Source: CAIXSC01 sp046349935 (GTDB lineage Bacteria; Planctomycetota; Planctomycetia; Pirellulales; Pirellulaceae). From it: a stretch of 64,000 nt of DNA. This document shows positions 22,784-30,581 of the stretch, piece after piece. Under the pieces are notes generated by a model. The model saw nothing but the letters and a program-made list of their open reading frames with translations. It searched no databases and had not been told where the DNA came from. Positions within the stretch are counted from its first letter, which is position 1; each line of letters begins with the position of its first letter. Location: positions 186,001 to 250,000 of the forward strand of contig JAXMBK010000005.1 in NCBI GenBank assembly GCA_046349935.1, given 5' to 3'. Position numbers and translations under genes: made by a program.

Positions 22784-24124
22784 ATGAGTTATTCGACGAA
22801 GGGTGCGCGGCGGGCCGACCGGGCGTGGAGCTGCGATGTCGCAGCGTTCTGCGTCGCGTGGATGCTGGGACTGACCGCCGTCGGCGGGCTCCATCGCGAA
22901 GTGCGCGCGGCCGATTTCCCAACTTTTGAACAACTGCCGGTGCGGGCCGAGTTGCCTGACCCGCTGGTGATGCTGGATGGCACTCGAGTGACCACGCCGG
23001 CGGAATGGATGCAGAAACGCCGGCCCGAATTGCAGGCGCTGTTTCAGCACTACATGTATGGCAAACTGCCAGCGAAGCCGCAGCGCTGGGTCGTGGAAGG
23101 GCCGTCGTTCGAAGACGCTCAGTTCCTGGACGGCAAGGCGACGCTGCGCGAAGACACGCTCGCATTTTACGGCCCCGATTTGTCGCAGCGTCTGCGAGTG
23201 CTCGTGATTCGCCCAAATCGCGCGGGCCCCGTTCCCATGTTCGTGGCGATGAACTTCTGCGGCAACCACACGGTGGTCGCGGATCCGCGAGTGCAAATTC
23301 CGACGTCGTGGGTATATCCCTCGTGCGCGGGCGTGGTCGACAACCGAGCGACCGAGAAGGGGCGCGGCGGACAAGCCGAGGTGTGGAATGTCGATTTGAT
23401 CGTCAGCCGCGGCTACGGATTGGCGACGTTCTACAGCGGCGACATCGACCCCGATACGCCGGACTTCGCCGACGGCATCGAACCCTCGTTCTACAAGCCG
23501 GGGCAAACCAAGCCGGGGCCCGATGACGCAGGCGCGATTTCCGCGTGGGCATGGGGCTATCATCGCGTGGTCGATTATCTGTTGGCGACGTCGTCCCTGC
23601 AGGTCGATCCGCGACGCATCGCCGCCGTCGGCCACTCCCGCAACGGCAAAACCACGCTGCTCGCAGCGGCGCTGGACGATCGGATCGCCTTGGCCATTCC
23701 GCATCAGGCGGGTTGCGGCGGAACGGCGCCCAGTCGCGGGAAGGTGGGCGAGTCGGTGAAACAGATCAACGATCGTTTCCCGCACTGGTTTTGCGACGAG
23801 TTCACTCGGTTTAACGACGAACCAGCGCGACTGCCGTTCGATCAGCACTGTTTGGCGGCGCTCTGTGCGCCGCGCCCCGTCCTTTTCTCCAATGCGGTGG
23901 AAGATGTGTGGGCGAACCCCGACGGCCAGTTCGAAGTGCTGAAAGCGGCCGAACCGGTCTACAAGCTGCTCAACGCCGGCGGCCTCGACGCGTCCCGCCC
24001 CCCCGAAGTCAACCAACTCATCAAGAGCAAACTGGGCTACTTCATCCGCCCCGGCAAACACTCGATGAACCGCCAAGACTGGCAAGCCTTCCTCGATTTC
24101 GCCGACGCGCAATTACCCCCGTAG
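22784..24124 (+). CDS. CE15-like glucuronoyl esterase (alpha/beta hydrolase), exported
   Basis: A 446-residue protein with an N-terminal signal region (cleavage near residue 43). The nucleophile motif GHSRNGK (S285) matches the G-x-S-R-N-G-K signature of carbohydrate esterase family 15. A catalytic histidine is likely in PGKHSMNRQDW near the C-terminus. CE15 enzymes cleave ester links between glucuronoxylan and lignin, and bacterial homologues are common in polysaccharide-degrading planctomycetes. The stop codon is the TAG of a family A repeat. The substrate is inferred from the family only. Confidence 0.87.
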   Translation: MSYSTKGARRADRAWSCDVAAFCVAWMLGLTAVGGLHREVRAADFPTFEQLPVRAELPDPLVMLDGTRVTTPAEWMQKRRPELQALFQHYMYGKLPAKPQRWVVEGPSFEDAQFLDGKATLREDTLAFYGPDLSQRLRVLVIRPNRAGPVPMFVAMNFCGNHTVVADPRVQIPTSWVYPSCAGVVDNRATEKGRGGQAEVWNVDLIVSRGYGLATFYSGDIDPDTPDFADGIEPSFYKPGQTKPGPDDAGAISAWAWGYHRVVDYLLATSSLQVDPRRIAAVGHSRNGKTTLLAAALDDRIALAIPHQAGCGGTAPSRGKVGESVKQINDRFPHWFCDEFTRFNDEPARLPFDQHCLAALCAPRPVLFSNAVEDVWANPDGQFEVLKAAEPVYKLLNAGGLDASRPPEVNQLIKSKLGYFIRPGKHSMNRQDWQAFLDFADAQLPP

Positions 24125-24142
24125 CATCAGGCTTCCAGCCTG
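24122..24142 (+). repeat. Family A palindrome, degenerate copy 4 (stop codon of esterase gene)
   Basis: TAG (24122-24124) is the esterase stop. CAGGCT, TCC, AGCCTG (24128-24142) retains a 6-bp stem, while the outer pairs are broken. Confidence 0.8.
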
Positions 24143-24251
24143 TGACCGATGGCATCCCACGCCAGCCTGCTACACATTTGCGTCGCGAGCCTTCCTTCCA
24201 ACCTTCCAACCGTCCACCGACTCAATTAGCCATAACAGGGAACAATACACC

Positions 24252-25355
24252 ATGTCGAATTCCACTTGTCGTTGGGGCATCCTTGGCGCCGCGGTGATCG
24301 CACGAAAGAACTGGCAAGCCGTGAAATACTCCGGCAACGGCGTGGTCGCGGCGGTGGCAAGCCGCAGCCAGGAGCGGGCGGAGCAATTCATTTCGGAGTG
24401 TCAAAGTTTCGTGCCGTTTGCGCAGCGACCGCAGGCGTGCGGGAGCTACGAAGAACTGCTGGCGCGGAAGGATATCGACGCCGTCTACATTCCGCTGCCG
24501 ACGGGCGTACGCAAGGAGTGGGTGGTGCGAGCGGCGGAGGCGGGCAAGCATGTGCTCGTCGAGAAGCCGGTCGGCTGCTGTGCGGCGGACGTGGTCGAAA
24601 TGATCGACGCTTGCAAACGGAACAAGGTTCAATTCATGGACGGCGTGATGTTCATGCACAGCGGGCGGCTCGACAAGCTCCGCGCAGTGCTGGACGACGG
24701 CCAAAGCGTCGGCGACTTGCGACGCATCTCGACGCTGTTCAGCTTTGCGGCGCCGGACGAGTTTCATCAAAGCAACATTCGCGCGCACAGCCAGCTCGAG
24801 CCGCTAGGGTGCCTGGGCGACTTGGGGTGGTACACGATCCGATTCACGTTGTGGACGACCAAATATCAGATGCCGAAGCGCGTGTCGGCGCGGTTGTTGT
24901 CGGCGAGCGGCCGGCCGGACAGTCCCGATTCGGTGCCGATGGAGTTTTCCGCGGAACTGGATTTCGCGGGCGGCGTATCGGCCAATTTCTACTGTTCGTT
25001 CCGCACCGAGAACCAGCAGTTCGCGACGATCAGCGGTTCGAAGGGCTTCGTGCATGTGCGCGACTTTGTGCTGCCGTTCTATGGCAGCGACGCGGGCTTC
25101 GACGTGACGAACGCCATGTTCCACGTGCGCGGCAGCGACTTCAATATGCTCGACCGCACCCGACGAGTTTCGGCCCACGAGTACAGCAACAGCTACGAAG
25201 ACTCGCAAGAAATGCGACTCTTCCGCCGCTTCGGCCAGCTCGTTCTGAGCGGCGCCCCCGACTACCACTGGGCCGACATCGCGCTCCAGACGCAGCAAGT
25301 CATGGACGCGTGCCTCGCCAGCGCCCGCCAAGACGGCGCCTGGATCACCCCGTAG
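24252..25355 (+). CDS. Gfo/Idh/MocA family oxidoreductase
   Basis: A 367-residue NAD(P)-dependent dehydrogenase-like protein. It has an N-terminal Rossmann fold (WGILGAAVIARKN), the family EKP motif in LVEKPVGC (about residue 110), and a C-terminal alpha/beta dimerisation domain. It acts on sugars or cyclitols; no signal peptide is visible, so it is cytosolic. It follows the esterase gene and may process released sugars, but the 127-bp gap contains a family A hairpin and cotranscription is uncertain. The protein ends WITP, with the stop provided by the next repeat copy. Confidence 0.92.
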   Translation: MSNSTCRWGILGAAVIARKNWQAVKYSGNGVVAAVASRSQERAEQFISECQSFVPFAQRPQACGSYEELLARKDIDAVYIPLPTGVRKEWVVRAAEAGKHVLVEKPVGCCAADVVEMIDACKRNKVQFMDGVMFMHSGRLDKLRAVLDDGQSVGDLRRISTLFSFAAPDEFHQSNIRAHSQLEPLGCLGDLGWYTIRFTLWTTKYQMPKRVSARLLSASGRPDSPDSVPMEFSAELDFAGGVSANFYCSFRTENQQFATISGSKGFVHVRDFVLPFYGSDAGFDVTNAMFHVRGSDFNMLDRTRRVSAHEYSNSYEDSQEMRLFRRFGQLVLSGAPDYHWADIALQTQQVMDACLASARQDGAWITP

Positions 25356-25374
25356 AACAGGCTTCCAGCCTGTT
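25353..25374 (+). repeat. Family A palindrome, copy 5 (stop codon of oxidoreductase gene)
   Basis: TAG (25353-25355) is the stop. AACAGGCT, TCC, AGCCTGTT (25356-25374) is a perfect 8-bp stem closed by an A-T pair instead of the G-C of copies 1-3. Confidence 0.9.
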
Positions 25375-25432
25375 ACCCCCCCCTCCACATCTCCCCTCGC
25401 CCCACCTCGCCCCACCTCGCCCCCGCCCCCCG

Positions 25433-26086
25433 CTACACGCACCAAGTCCAGTGCCGGTCGCTCGTCGCCTGCACCGACTCGCGCGGAAATCCCAACGGCT
25501 CGACGAGATCGCGGATCTCGTCGAGCGACAGGGCGGCGTGGAGCGAGTCGGCGAAGAGGCGTCGCGCCATCGCGGACTCGCCGCCGGCGTACGTCTGCAC
25601 CAGCCGCTCAAGGACGTCGAGCGAATCGGGGCGGAGCAAATCGCGAAAGAACAGGCGGCCGTGCGGCGCCAGCACTCGAACCGCTTCTCGTACGACCGAC
25701 AGCGGTTCGGGGATGTGGTGCAAGATGCTGTTCGAGACGACCGCGCCGAACATGCGGTCGGGGAACGGGAGTCGTTTGGCGTCGACGTGCGCGAGTTGGA
25801 TGCGCTCGCCGAGCCCCGCGATTTCGATGTTGTAGTGAGCCAACTCGAGCATCTGCACGGCGGCGTCGGCGGCCATGACGCGGCACGTCTCGTGACGGCG
25901 GCAGAGCTCGATGGGGATGCGCGCGGTGCCGGTGCCCAGGTCGAGGACGTCGTCGGGCAGCGGGCCGCTGGCGAGCAGATCGTCGACGAACTTGCGGTTG
26001 ACGGCGGCGTGGTCCATCGCGTCGTACTCGCGCGCGTCTTCGACCGTGTCCATGTATTCGACTTCCAGGATGCGCGAGAGGGCCAT
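25433..26086 (-). CDS. Class I SAM-dependent methyltransferase
   Basis: A 217-residue methyltransferase with SAM-binding motif I in VLDLGTGTARIPIEL, an acidic post-I residue (VMAADAAVQML), and motif IV region NSILHHIPEP typical of the UbiE/Methyltransf_11 group. The ATG at 26086 was chosen because upstream sequence in the frame is basic and low in family likeness. The substrate is unknown. It is oriented like the permease gene upstream, with a 38-bp gap, and the two may be cotranscribed. Confidence 0.88.
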   Translation of the reverse strand: MALSRILEVEYMDTVEDAREYDAMDHAAVNRKFVDDLLASGPLPDDVLDLGTGTARIPIELCRRHETCRVMAADAAVQMLELAHYNIEIAGLGERIQLAHVDAKRLPFPDRMFGAVVSNSILHHIPEPLSVVREAVRVLAPHGRLFFRDLLRPDSLDVLERLVQTYAGGESAMARRLFADSLHAALSLDEIRDLVEPLGFPRESVQATSDRHWTWCV

Positions 26087-26124
26087 GAGGGGCGGCTCCG
26101 TGTGAATTCGGGAGTCAGGCGCGG

Positions 26125-27765
26125 TCAGTCGGCGGTCGGCGGCAAGTCCAATGGTTCGTCTTCGGGCAAGTCGGCGGCGCGTCGCCAAACAGCGAAGAAG
26201 ATCCCCCACAAAGTCATCAACAGCGCCACCGACAAGTAGCCGCCGGCGAAACCGAGCGTCAAGCGACGATCATGTTCGGCGAGGTCCCAGGGGAGGAACA
26301 GTGAATTGCCGGCGAGCGGCGAGTGCATGACGCCGAACAGGGTGAGCAGTGCGGAGAGGGCGGACAAGATCGCGGCGCGGAAGAGGCGGCGATCGACGAT
26401 GGCGGCCAAGAGCGAGCCCCAGAGGAGGCTCGTGACGATGAAGCCGTTGGCGAGGACGTGCAGAACGTCGACGTCGGCCTGCAGTTTCTCGGGCAGTTGC
26501 GGCGTCTGGCCGGGCGGCGTGAGGGCGCCGATGACTTGGTCGAGGAAGATGCCGGCGAGCGACGCGAGTGCGGGGACGCAGGCGAGCGCGACAGCCGCGT
26601 AATGTCGGCGCGGGGTCGCATGGAAGCTCTGGGCGGTAATCTCAAGCCCCACGAAGACCAGGATCGGGAAGACGGTTGCTTTGGGGACGATCACATAGAG
26701 GTAGCCGAAGAAGCCCAGCAAACCGGCGGCGCCGACGAAGATCGCAGTGGCCAGCGCGTAGGCCGCTCGTCCTCCCATCGCTTTGTAGGCGGGATGGCCG
26801 ATGTAGGGCGTCGTCTGGATGACGCCGCCGCAGAATGCCGCCACCAACGTCGCCAACGACTCGACCGCAATTACTTGCTTGGTGTCGTATTCGTCTCCCG
26901 CGGCGGCGGCGCTCTCGGTGCAGTCGATGCCGCCGACGACGGTGGCGAGTGCGAAGGGGAGTACGATTGGCAGGTAGTGGAGCGAGGTGGAAAACGCGCT
27001 GGTCCACTCCATCCGAAACGCCCCGAGCCATTCGGTAGGGAGCAGGCCGGCGGCGGGGTCGATTTCGGCCGGCGGCGCCTCGAGCCAACCGCACCCTTGC
27101 ATGAGGTAGTGCAGCGAACCGCCGATCAGCAATGCTCCCAGGGCGCCTGGGATGCGGAACGGCAGCGGGACGCGGGCGACCAGCGTCGTCAGGATGACGG
27201 CGAGCGCCGTCAGGCCGACGACAGGGGAGTGCAGGGTTTCGACGAGCGGCAGGAAACTGATGAGAACAAGGGCGATGGCGGTGAGCGACCCGAGCAATCC
27301 GGCGCGGGGGAGGATCTGGCGAATCCAGCCGGAGCCGAATGAACAGGCAAACTTGAAGAGCCCGCTGATGACCAGCGAGCAAATGCCGACGTGCCAGGCG
27401 TGAGCAGCGGCGGCCGTTTCGTCGAGTCCCAGTTGATTTTTGGCGTTGAGGAAGGCGGGGCCGAGAACAAAGAGGACCATCCCTAGCGTACTAGGAGTAT
27501 CCAGCCCCAGGGGCATGGCGGTGACGTTGTTGCGGCCTGTCTGTCGCGCGAGTCGAAAAGCGAGCCAGAAAAACAGAAGATCTCCGACCAAAACGCCGAG
27601 GGCCGTGCCAGGCACCATATGGCGGAGCGCGAACTTTGTAGGAAATTCAAAGACCAGGTGCAGCAGTCCCACAGTCAATAGCAAATCGGCGACATTGTCT
27701 AACATCAAGCCGAAGAACGCGTTGATGTCGCCTGGAGCAGCCCAGCGGTAGGTCGATCGGTTCAC
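26125..27765 (-). CDS. Multi-spanning permease, NCS2/xanthine-uracil permease-like
   Basis: A 546-residue protein with a dozen or more hydrophobic segments. It begins with GDINAFFGLMLDNVADLLL and includes TAMPLGLDTPSTLGMVLFVLGPAF and the segment IDCTESAAAAGDEYDTKQVI. These resemble NCS2/AzgA-type purine permeases, although the standard NCS2 substrate motifs are not clear to me. The substrate is unknown. GTG 27765 was preferred as start because the in-frame sequence upstream is basic and runs toward the divergent sigma-factor promoter; an ATG at 27903 is possible. Confidence 0.78.
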   Translation of the reverse strand: MNRSTYRWAAPGDINAFFGLMLDNVADLLLTVGLLHLVFEFPTKFALRHMVPGTALGVLVGDLLFFWLAFRLARQTGRNNVTAMPLGLDTPSTLGMVLFVLGPAFLNAKNQLGLDETAAAAHAWHVGICSLVISGLFKFACSFGSGWIRQILPRAGLLGSLTAIALVLISFLPLVETLHSPVVGLTALAVILTTLVARVPLPFRIPGALGALLIGGSLHYLMQGCGWLEAPPAEIDPAAGLLPTEWLGAFRMEWTSAFSTSLHYLPIVLPFALATVVGGIDCTESAAAAGDEYDTKQVIAVESLATLVAAFCGGVIQTTPYIGHPAYKAMGGRAAYALATAIFVGAAGLLGFFGYLYVIVPKATVFPILVFVGLEITAQSFHATPRRHYAAVALACVPALASLAGIFLDQVIGALTPPGQTPQLPEKLQADVDVLHVLANGFIVTSLLWGSLLAAIVDRRLFRAAILSALSALLTLFGVMHSPLAGNSLFLPWDLAEHDRRLTLGFAGGYLSVALLMTLWGIFFAVWRRAADLPEDEPLDLPPTAD

Positions 27766-27991
27766 GGTCGGGCTTTGGGCACGGCTTTTGCGGGATATAC
27801 GAGTCGTGAGTGTAAGTCGATCGACTTGGCATGTCAAACGATGCCGCTCACCCAGTTCCCCACGGAAGCCTCGAACTCGTTTGTTCGCCTTTTCTGGTAA
27901 CATGACCGCCGCGAACGGACGTGCCGAGTGGGGAAATTACGACAGGTTTCTGTTTCCCTGCCGAACCCTTGGCCCGACGGATCGTAAAGAA

Positions 27992-28627
27992 ATGTACGCC
28001 ACCCTCGAAATGACTTCTGCTTCGAACCTTCCTGAGAACGCACCGGGGACGGACGAGGAATTGTTCCTCCGGTTTCGCGATACGGATGATCGAAGCTTGT
28101 TCGAGCAGTTGGTTCACCGTTACGAACGGGAGCTGTTCAGCTACCTGCGTCGCTATCTGGGCGATCAGGAGTTGGCGGCCGATACCTTCCAAGTCACCTT
28201 CCTCCAGGTCTATCTGAAGCGGGATCAGTTCGAACAAGGACGCAAGTTTCGTCCGTGGCTGTACGCGATCGCCACCAACCAGGCGATCGATGTGCAGCGG
28301 CGAAACAAGCGGCACCGAGTTGCCAGCTTGGATCAGCGCCACTCGCACGACGATTCGGACGTCGGCAAGTTGGTGGATCTGTTGGTAAGCGGTACGCCCG
28401 ACCCGTTGACCGATGTGACCCGCGTGGAACGGCAAGGCTTGGTCCGTGAGTCGGTGGAGCAGTTGCCCGAGTTGCTGCGGGTGGCAGTGAACTTGGTGTA
28501 TTACCAGGGGATGAAGTATCGTGATGCGGCGGACGTCCTGGGCGTCCCCGTGGGGACGGTGAAGAGCCGGCTCCATGCCGCACTCGTGAAAATGGGCGAA
28601 TACCTGAAACAACGCGACGCCGATTGA
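27992..28627 (+). CDS. ECF-type RNA polymerase sigma factor
   Basis: A 211-residue sigma-70 family protein with region 2 (about residues 25-105: LFEQLVHRYERELFSYLRRYLGD, then FRPWLYAIATNQAIDVQRR) and region 4 (about 150-205: VESVEQLP-like start, then YRDAADVLGVPVGTVKSRLH). It directs RNA polymerase to a dedicated set of promoters. The next gene, 4 bp downstream, encodes a membrane protein with an anti-sigma-like N-terminus, so the pair is likely a signal-responsive regulatory unit. Confidence 0.93.
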   Translation: MYATLEMTSASNLPENAPGTDEELFLRFRDTDDRSLFEQLVHRYERELFSYLRRYLGDQELAADTFQVTFLQVYLKRDQFEQGRKFRPWLYAIATNQAIDVQRRNKRHRVASLDQRHSHDDSDVGKLVDLLVSGTPDPLTDVTRVERQGLVRESVEQLPELLRVAVNLVYYQGMKYRDAADVLGVPVGTVKSRLHAALVKMGEYLKQRDAD

Positions 28628-28631
28628 AACT

Positions 28632-29687
28632 ATGAGTGTCTCTGTTCGCGAACATCTGGTGGGTTACCTGCTCGGGGCGCTCGACGCCGAGGAGCAGCAA
28701 CAGGTAGAACGGGCCCTGGAACGTGATTCCGGGTTGCGGGCCGAGCTGGAACGGCTGGCTCAAGTGCTTCCGGATGTGGAGTTGGATCGCGAACATCACG
28801 AGCCGCCGGCGGGGCTGGCCCGGCGGACCTGTCTTTGGGTTTCCACCCAGGTTCAAGCAGAAGAGGAAGTCCGGCCGACGCCTGCCAGTTTGCGGCCGGC
28901 GGCGGCTCGGGAATCAAGCTACGGACATCAATGGTCGTTTGCGGATCTGTTCGTCGTCGTTGGCATCGTCGTCGCCGCTTCGTTCTTGTTCTTGCCCGCC
29001 CTCTCGCACAGCCGCTTCGCCGCTCAACGCGAGCTGTGCAAGAACAACCTGCGACTGATCGGTTTAGGGTTGGAACAGTATGCGGAGATGTTCACCGGCA
29101 TGTTCCCGCAGATTCCCGAACAAGGGAATCGCTCCTTTGACGGCATCTACCTGCCAGTTTTGCGCGACAATCAGTATTTGGCAGACGCCCACGTGACGGG
29201 CCGTTGCCCGACTTCGCCTTTGCCGCCGACCTCGGCAAACGGATTGGCGACGAGTAATTTGGCGACAAATGAATTGGCGACGTCCGGCGTCCCCACGTTG
29301 GTCGAAATCGACCGCTCCTCGCCGGTTCAAATGGCGCAGGTGCGAGCGCGTGCCCATGGCGGGTACGGGTACAACGTCGGTTTCTTGCAGGACGGTCGCA
29401 AGTACGTCGGCCCGCGCAACCTCCGCCGCTCCACCGTCGGTCTGCTCGCGGACGCTCCCAGTCGCGGGGCGGTCACGAACCGGAGCGACAATCACAGCGG
29501 TCGGGGCCAGAACGTTCTTTACGAAGACTTCCACATCGGCTTCATTCCGGGGTGCATCGGCGACGACTGTCCCGATCCGATCTACTTCAACCGCGATGGC
29601 CGAATCGCCCTCGGCGCCGACGACCTGGACACGGTCATCGTCCACCCCGAAACGCCGCTCGAAGACCTGTTTCACGCTCGCCGCTAG
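28632..29687 (+). CDS. Anti-sigma-like membrane protein with periplasmic pseudopilin-like region
   Basis: A 351-residue protein. Residues 1-75 are acidic and helical (VREHLVGYLLGALDAEEQQQ) and resemble the cytosolic part of anti-sigma factors. A single membrane helix spans about 102-124. Just beyond it comes CKNNLRLIGLGLEQYAEMF, which matches the segment after the membrane helix in DUF1559/type II pseudopilins, and later GRGQNVLYEDFHIGF resembles the DUF1559 C-terminal box. A triplicated LAT-x-x-ELAT segment (about 200-215) sits between them. The gene starts 4 bp after the sigma factor gene. Anti-sigma function is inferred from position and topology. Confidence 0.75.
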   Translation: MSVSVREHLVGYLLGALDAEEQQQVERALERDSGLRAELERLAQVLPDVELDREHHEPPAGLARRTCLWVSTQVQAEEEVRPTPASLRPAAARESSYGHQWSFADLFVVVGIVVAASFLFLPALSHSRFAAQRELCKNNLRLIGLGLEQYAEMFTGMFPQIPEQGNRSFDGIYLPVLRDNQYLADAHVTGRCPTSPLPPTSANGLATSNLATNELATSGVPTLVEIDRSSPVQMAQVRARAHGGYGYNVGFLQDGRKYVGPRNLRRSTVGLLADAPSRGAVTNRSDNHSGRGQNVLYEDFHIGFIPGCIGDDCPDPIYFNRDGRIALGADDLDTVIVHPETPLEDLFHARR

Positions 29688-29942
29688 CGAGTCGCCTGCT
29701 CCAAGGCTACGAGACCGTCTGGGGCCCCCAAGGGACGTCGATCGTGCTGGCGCAAATCGAGTACGAGTAACGCGTTGCTGAGTACGAGTACGAATGCGGC
29801 GTCCGCCCCTAGACTGTCTGAGCGTTCTGGGAACGATCGCACAGACGAGTCTTGCACTCCATCGCCGCGAGGCCGTCGAGATGGTCGAAGGCGGCACGCT
29901 GTTGTCGCCGGAGTTGTCGTAGGAGGTGGGGGGCCGCCCTCG

Positions 29943-29975
29943 AACCGGTGGTGTCGCTTCGCTCAACCACCGGTT
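29943..29975. repeat. Inverted repeat AACCGGTGGT / ACCACCGGTT
   Basis: Perfect 10-bp arms around the loop GTCGCTTCGCTCA. I recall similar 'GGTGGTTGAGCGAAGCGACACCACC' palindromes in other planctomycetes but could not check. Confidence 0.75.
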
Positions 29976-29983
29976 AATCGCTA

Positions 29984-30000
29984 TCAAGCCTTCGGCTTGA
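29984..30000. repeat. Hairpin TCAAGCC-TTC-GGCTTGA
   Basis: A perfect 7-bp stem with a three-base loop, 8 bp after the preceding inverted repeat. Confidence 0.7.
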
Positions 30001-30288
30001 GTGACGGTGATGCCTTGGAGTTTAGCTGTGGCGAAAGGCCTCATGGCGTTGCCCGCCAGGGCTCTAAACCCATCTACGAGAGGCGAAGCGAGTGCGAGTC
30101 TGGCGCCCACGACCTTCGGGGCGCTGAGGATGCTTGGTTTCTCTAGATTGCCGAGATTCTCATTTTGATTCTCGAACGGGCAGCGGCGAGCGAATCTTGC
30201 AGAATGGTGAAAGTCTGCCGGTTCTTCCGTCGATAAGGGTTGTGACGATTCCGAGGCCATCGAGTGACAGACAGCGGAGGTTGGGACG

Positions 30289-30525
30289 ATGAAGGCTAAA
30301 ATGGCGACAGCTTGGGTTCATGCATCGCTGTGCCTGGGTGGATTGCTGGCTGCGATCACGGCTACCGGCTGCCAAGTCACGGTGGGCGGCCAGACATTGC
30401 CGAGCCCCTATTATCACACGGACGACGTGCAGTACTTTGCGCCGGGGCCTGAGTTCGTGCTGTCGAAGGAAGCGGCCGCTCAGAAGGCGTACAACGCCGA
30501 GCAGCAGCTCCAGCAGACTCGCTAA
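30289..30525 (+). CDS. Short planctomycete-type lipoprotein
   Basis: A 78-residue protein with a signal peptide ending TATGC; C28 is the probable lipidated cysteine. The mature part contains GGQTLPSPYYHTDDVQYF followed by a glutamine/alanine-rich helix. I recall similar 'GGQTLPSPYY...DDVQY' proteins in planctomycetes, with no known function. GGAGG lies 8 bp before the ATG. It is monocistronic, between repeat-rich DNA and the convergent adhesin gene. Confidence 0.75.
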   Translation: MKAKMATAWVHASLCLGGLLAAITATGCQVTVGGQTLPSPYYHTDDVQYFAPGPEFVLSKEAAAQKAYNAEQQLQQTR

Positions 30526-30581
30526 ATCCCCCGCGCACGCGGATCGCCCGCACACGCGGATAGACTGCCGTGAGCGGCGCG

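Larger units (their letters stand above)
29688..30288. other. 600-bp intergenic region composed of repeats and hairpins
   Basis: No credible gene was found. The left part has GAGTACGAG-type short tandem motifs (about 29759-29795). The middle has a 10-bp inverted repeat (29943-29975) and a 7-bp hairpin with TTC loop (29984-30000). The right part (30020-30150) contains further degenerate GC-rich inverted segments such as GCCC/GGGC around CTTCGG. A short frame ending GYETVWGPQGTSIVLAQIEY at 29770 may be a gene remnant. Confidence 0.6.

Noticed and set aside
26323..27342. Plus-strand frame rich in D, E, G and R opposite the permease gene
   Set aside because: Its composition is the mirror of hydrophobic membrane codons; there are no family motifs.
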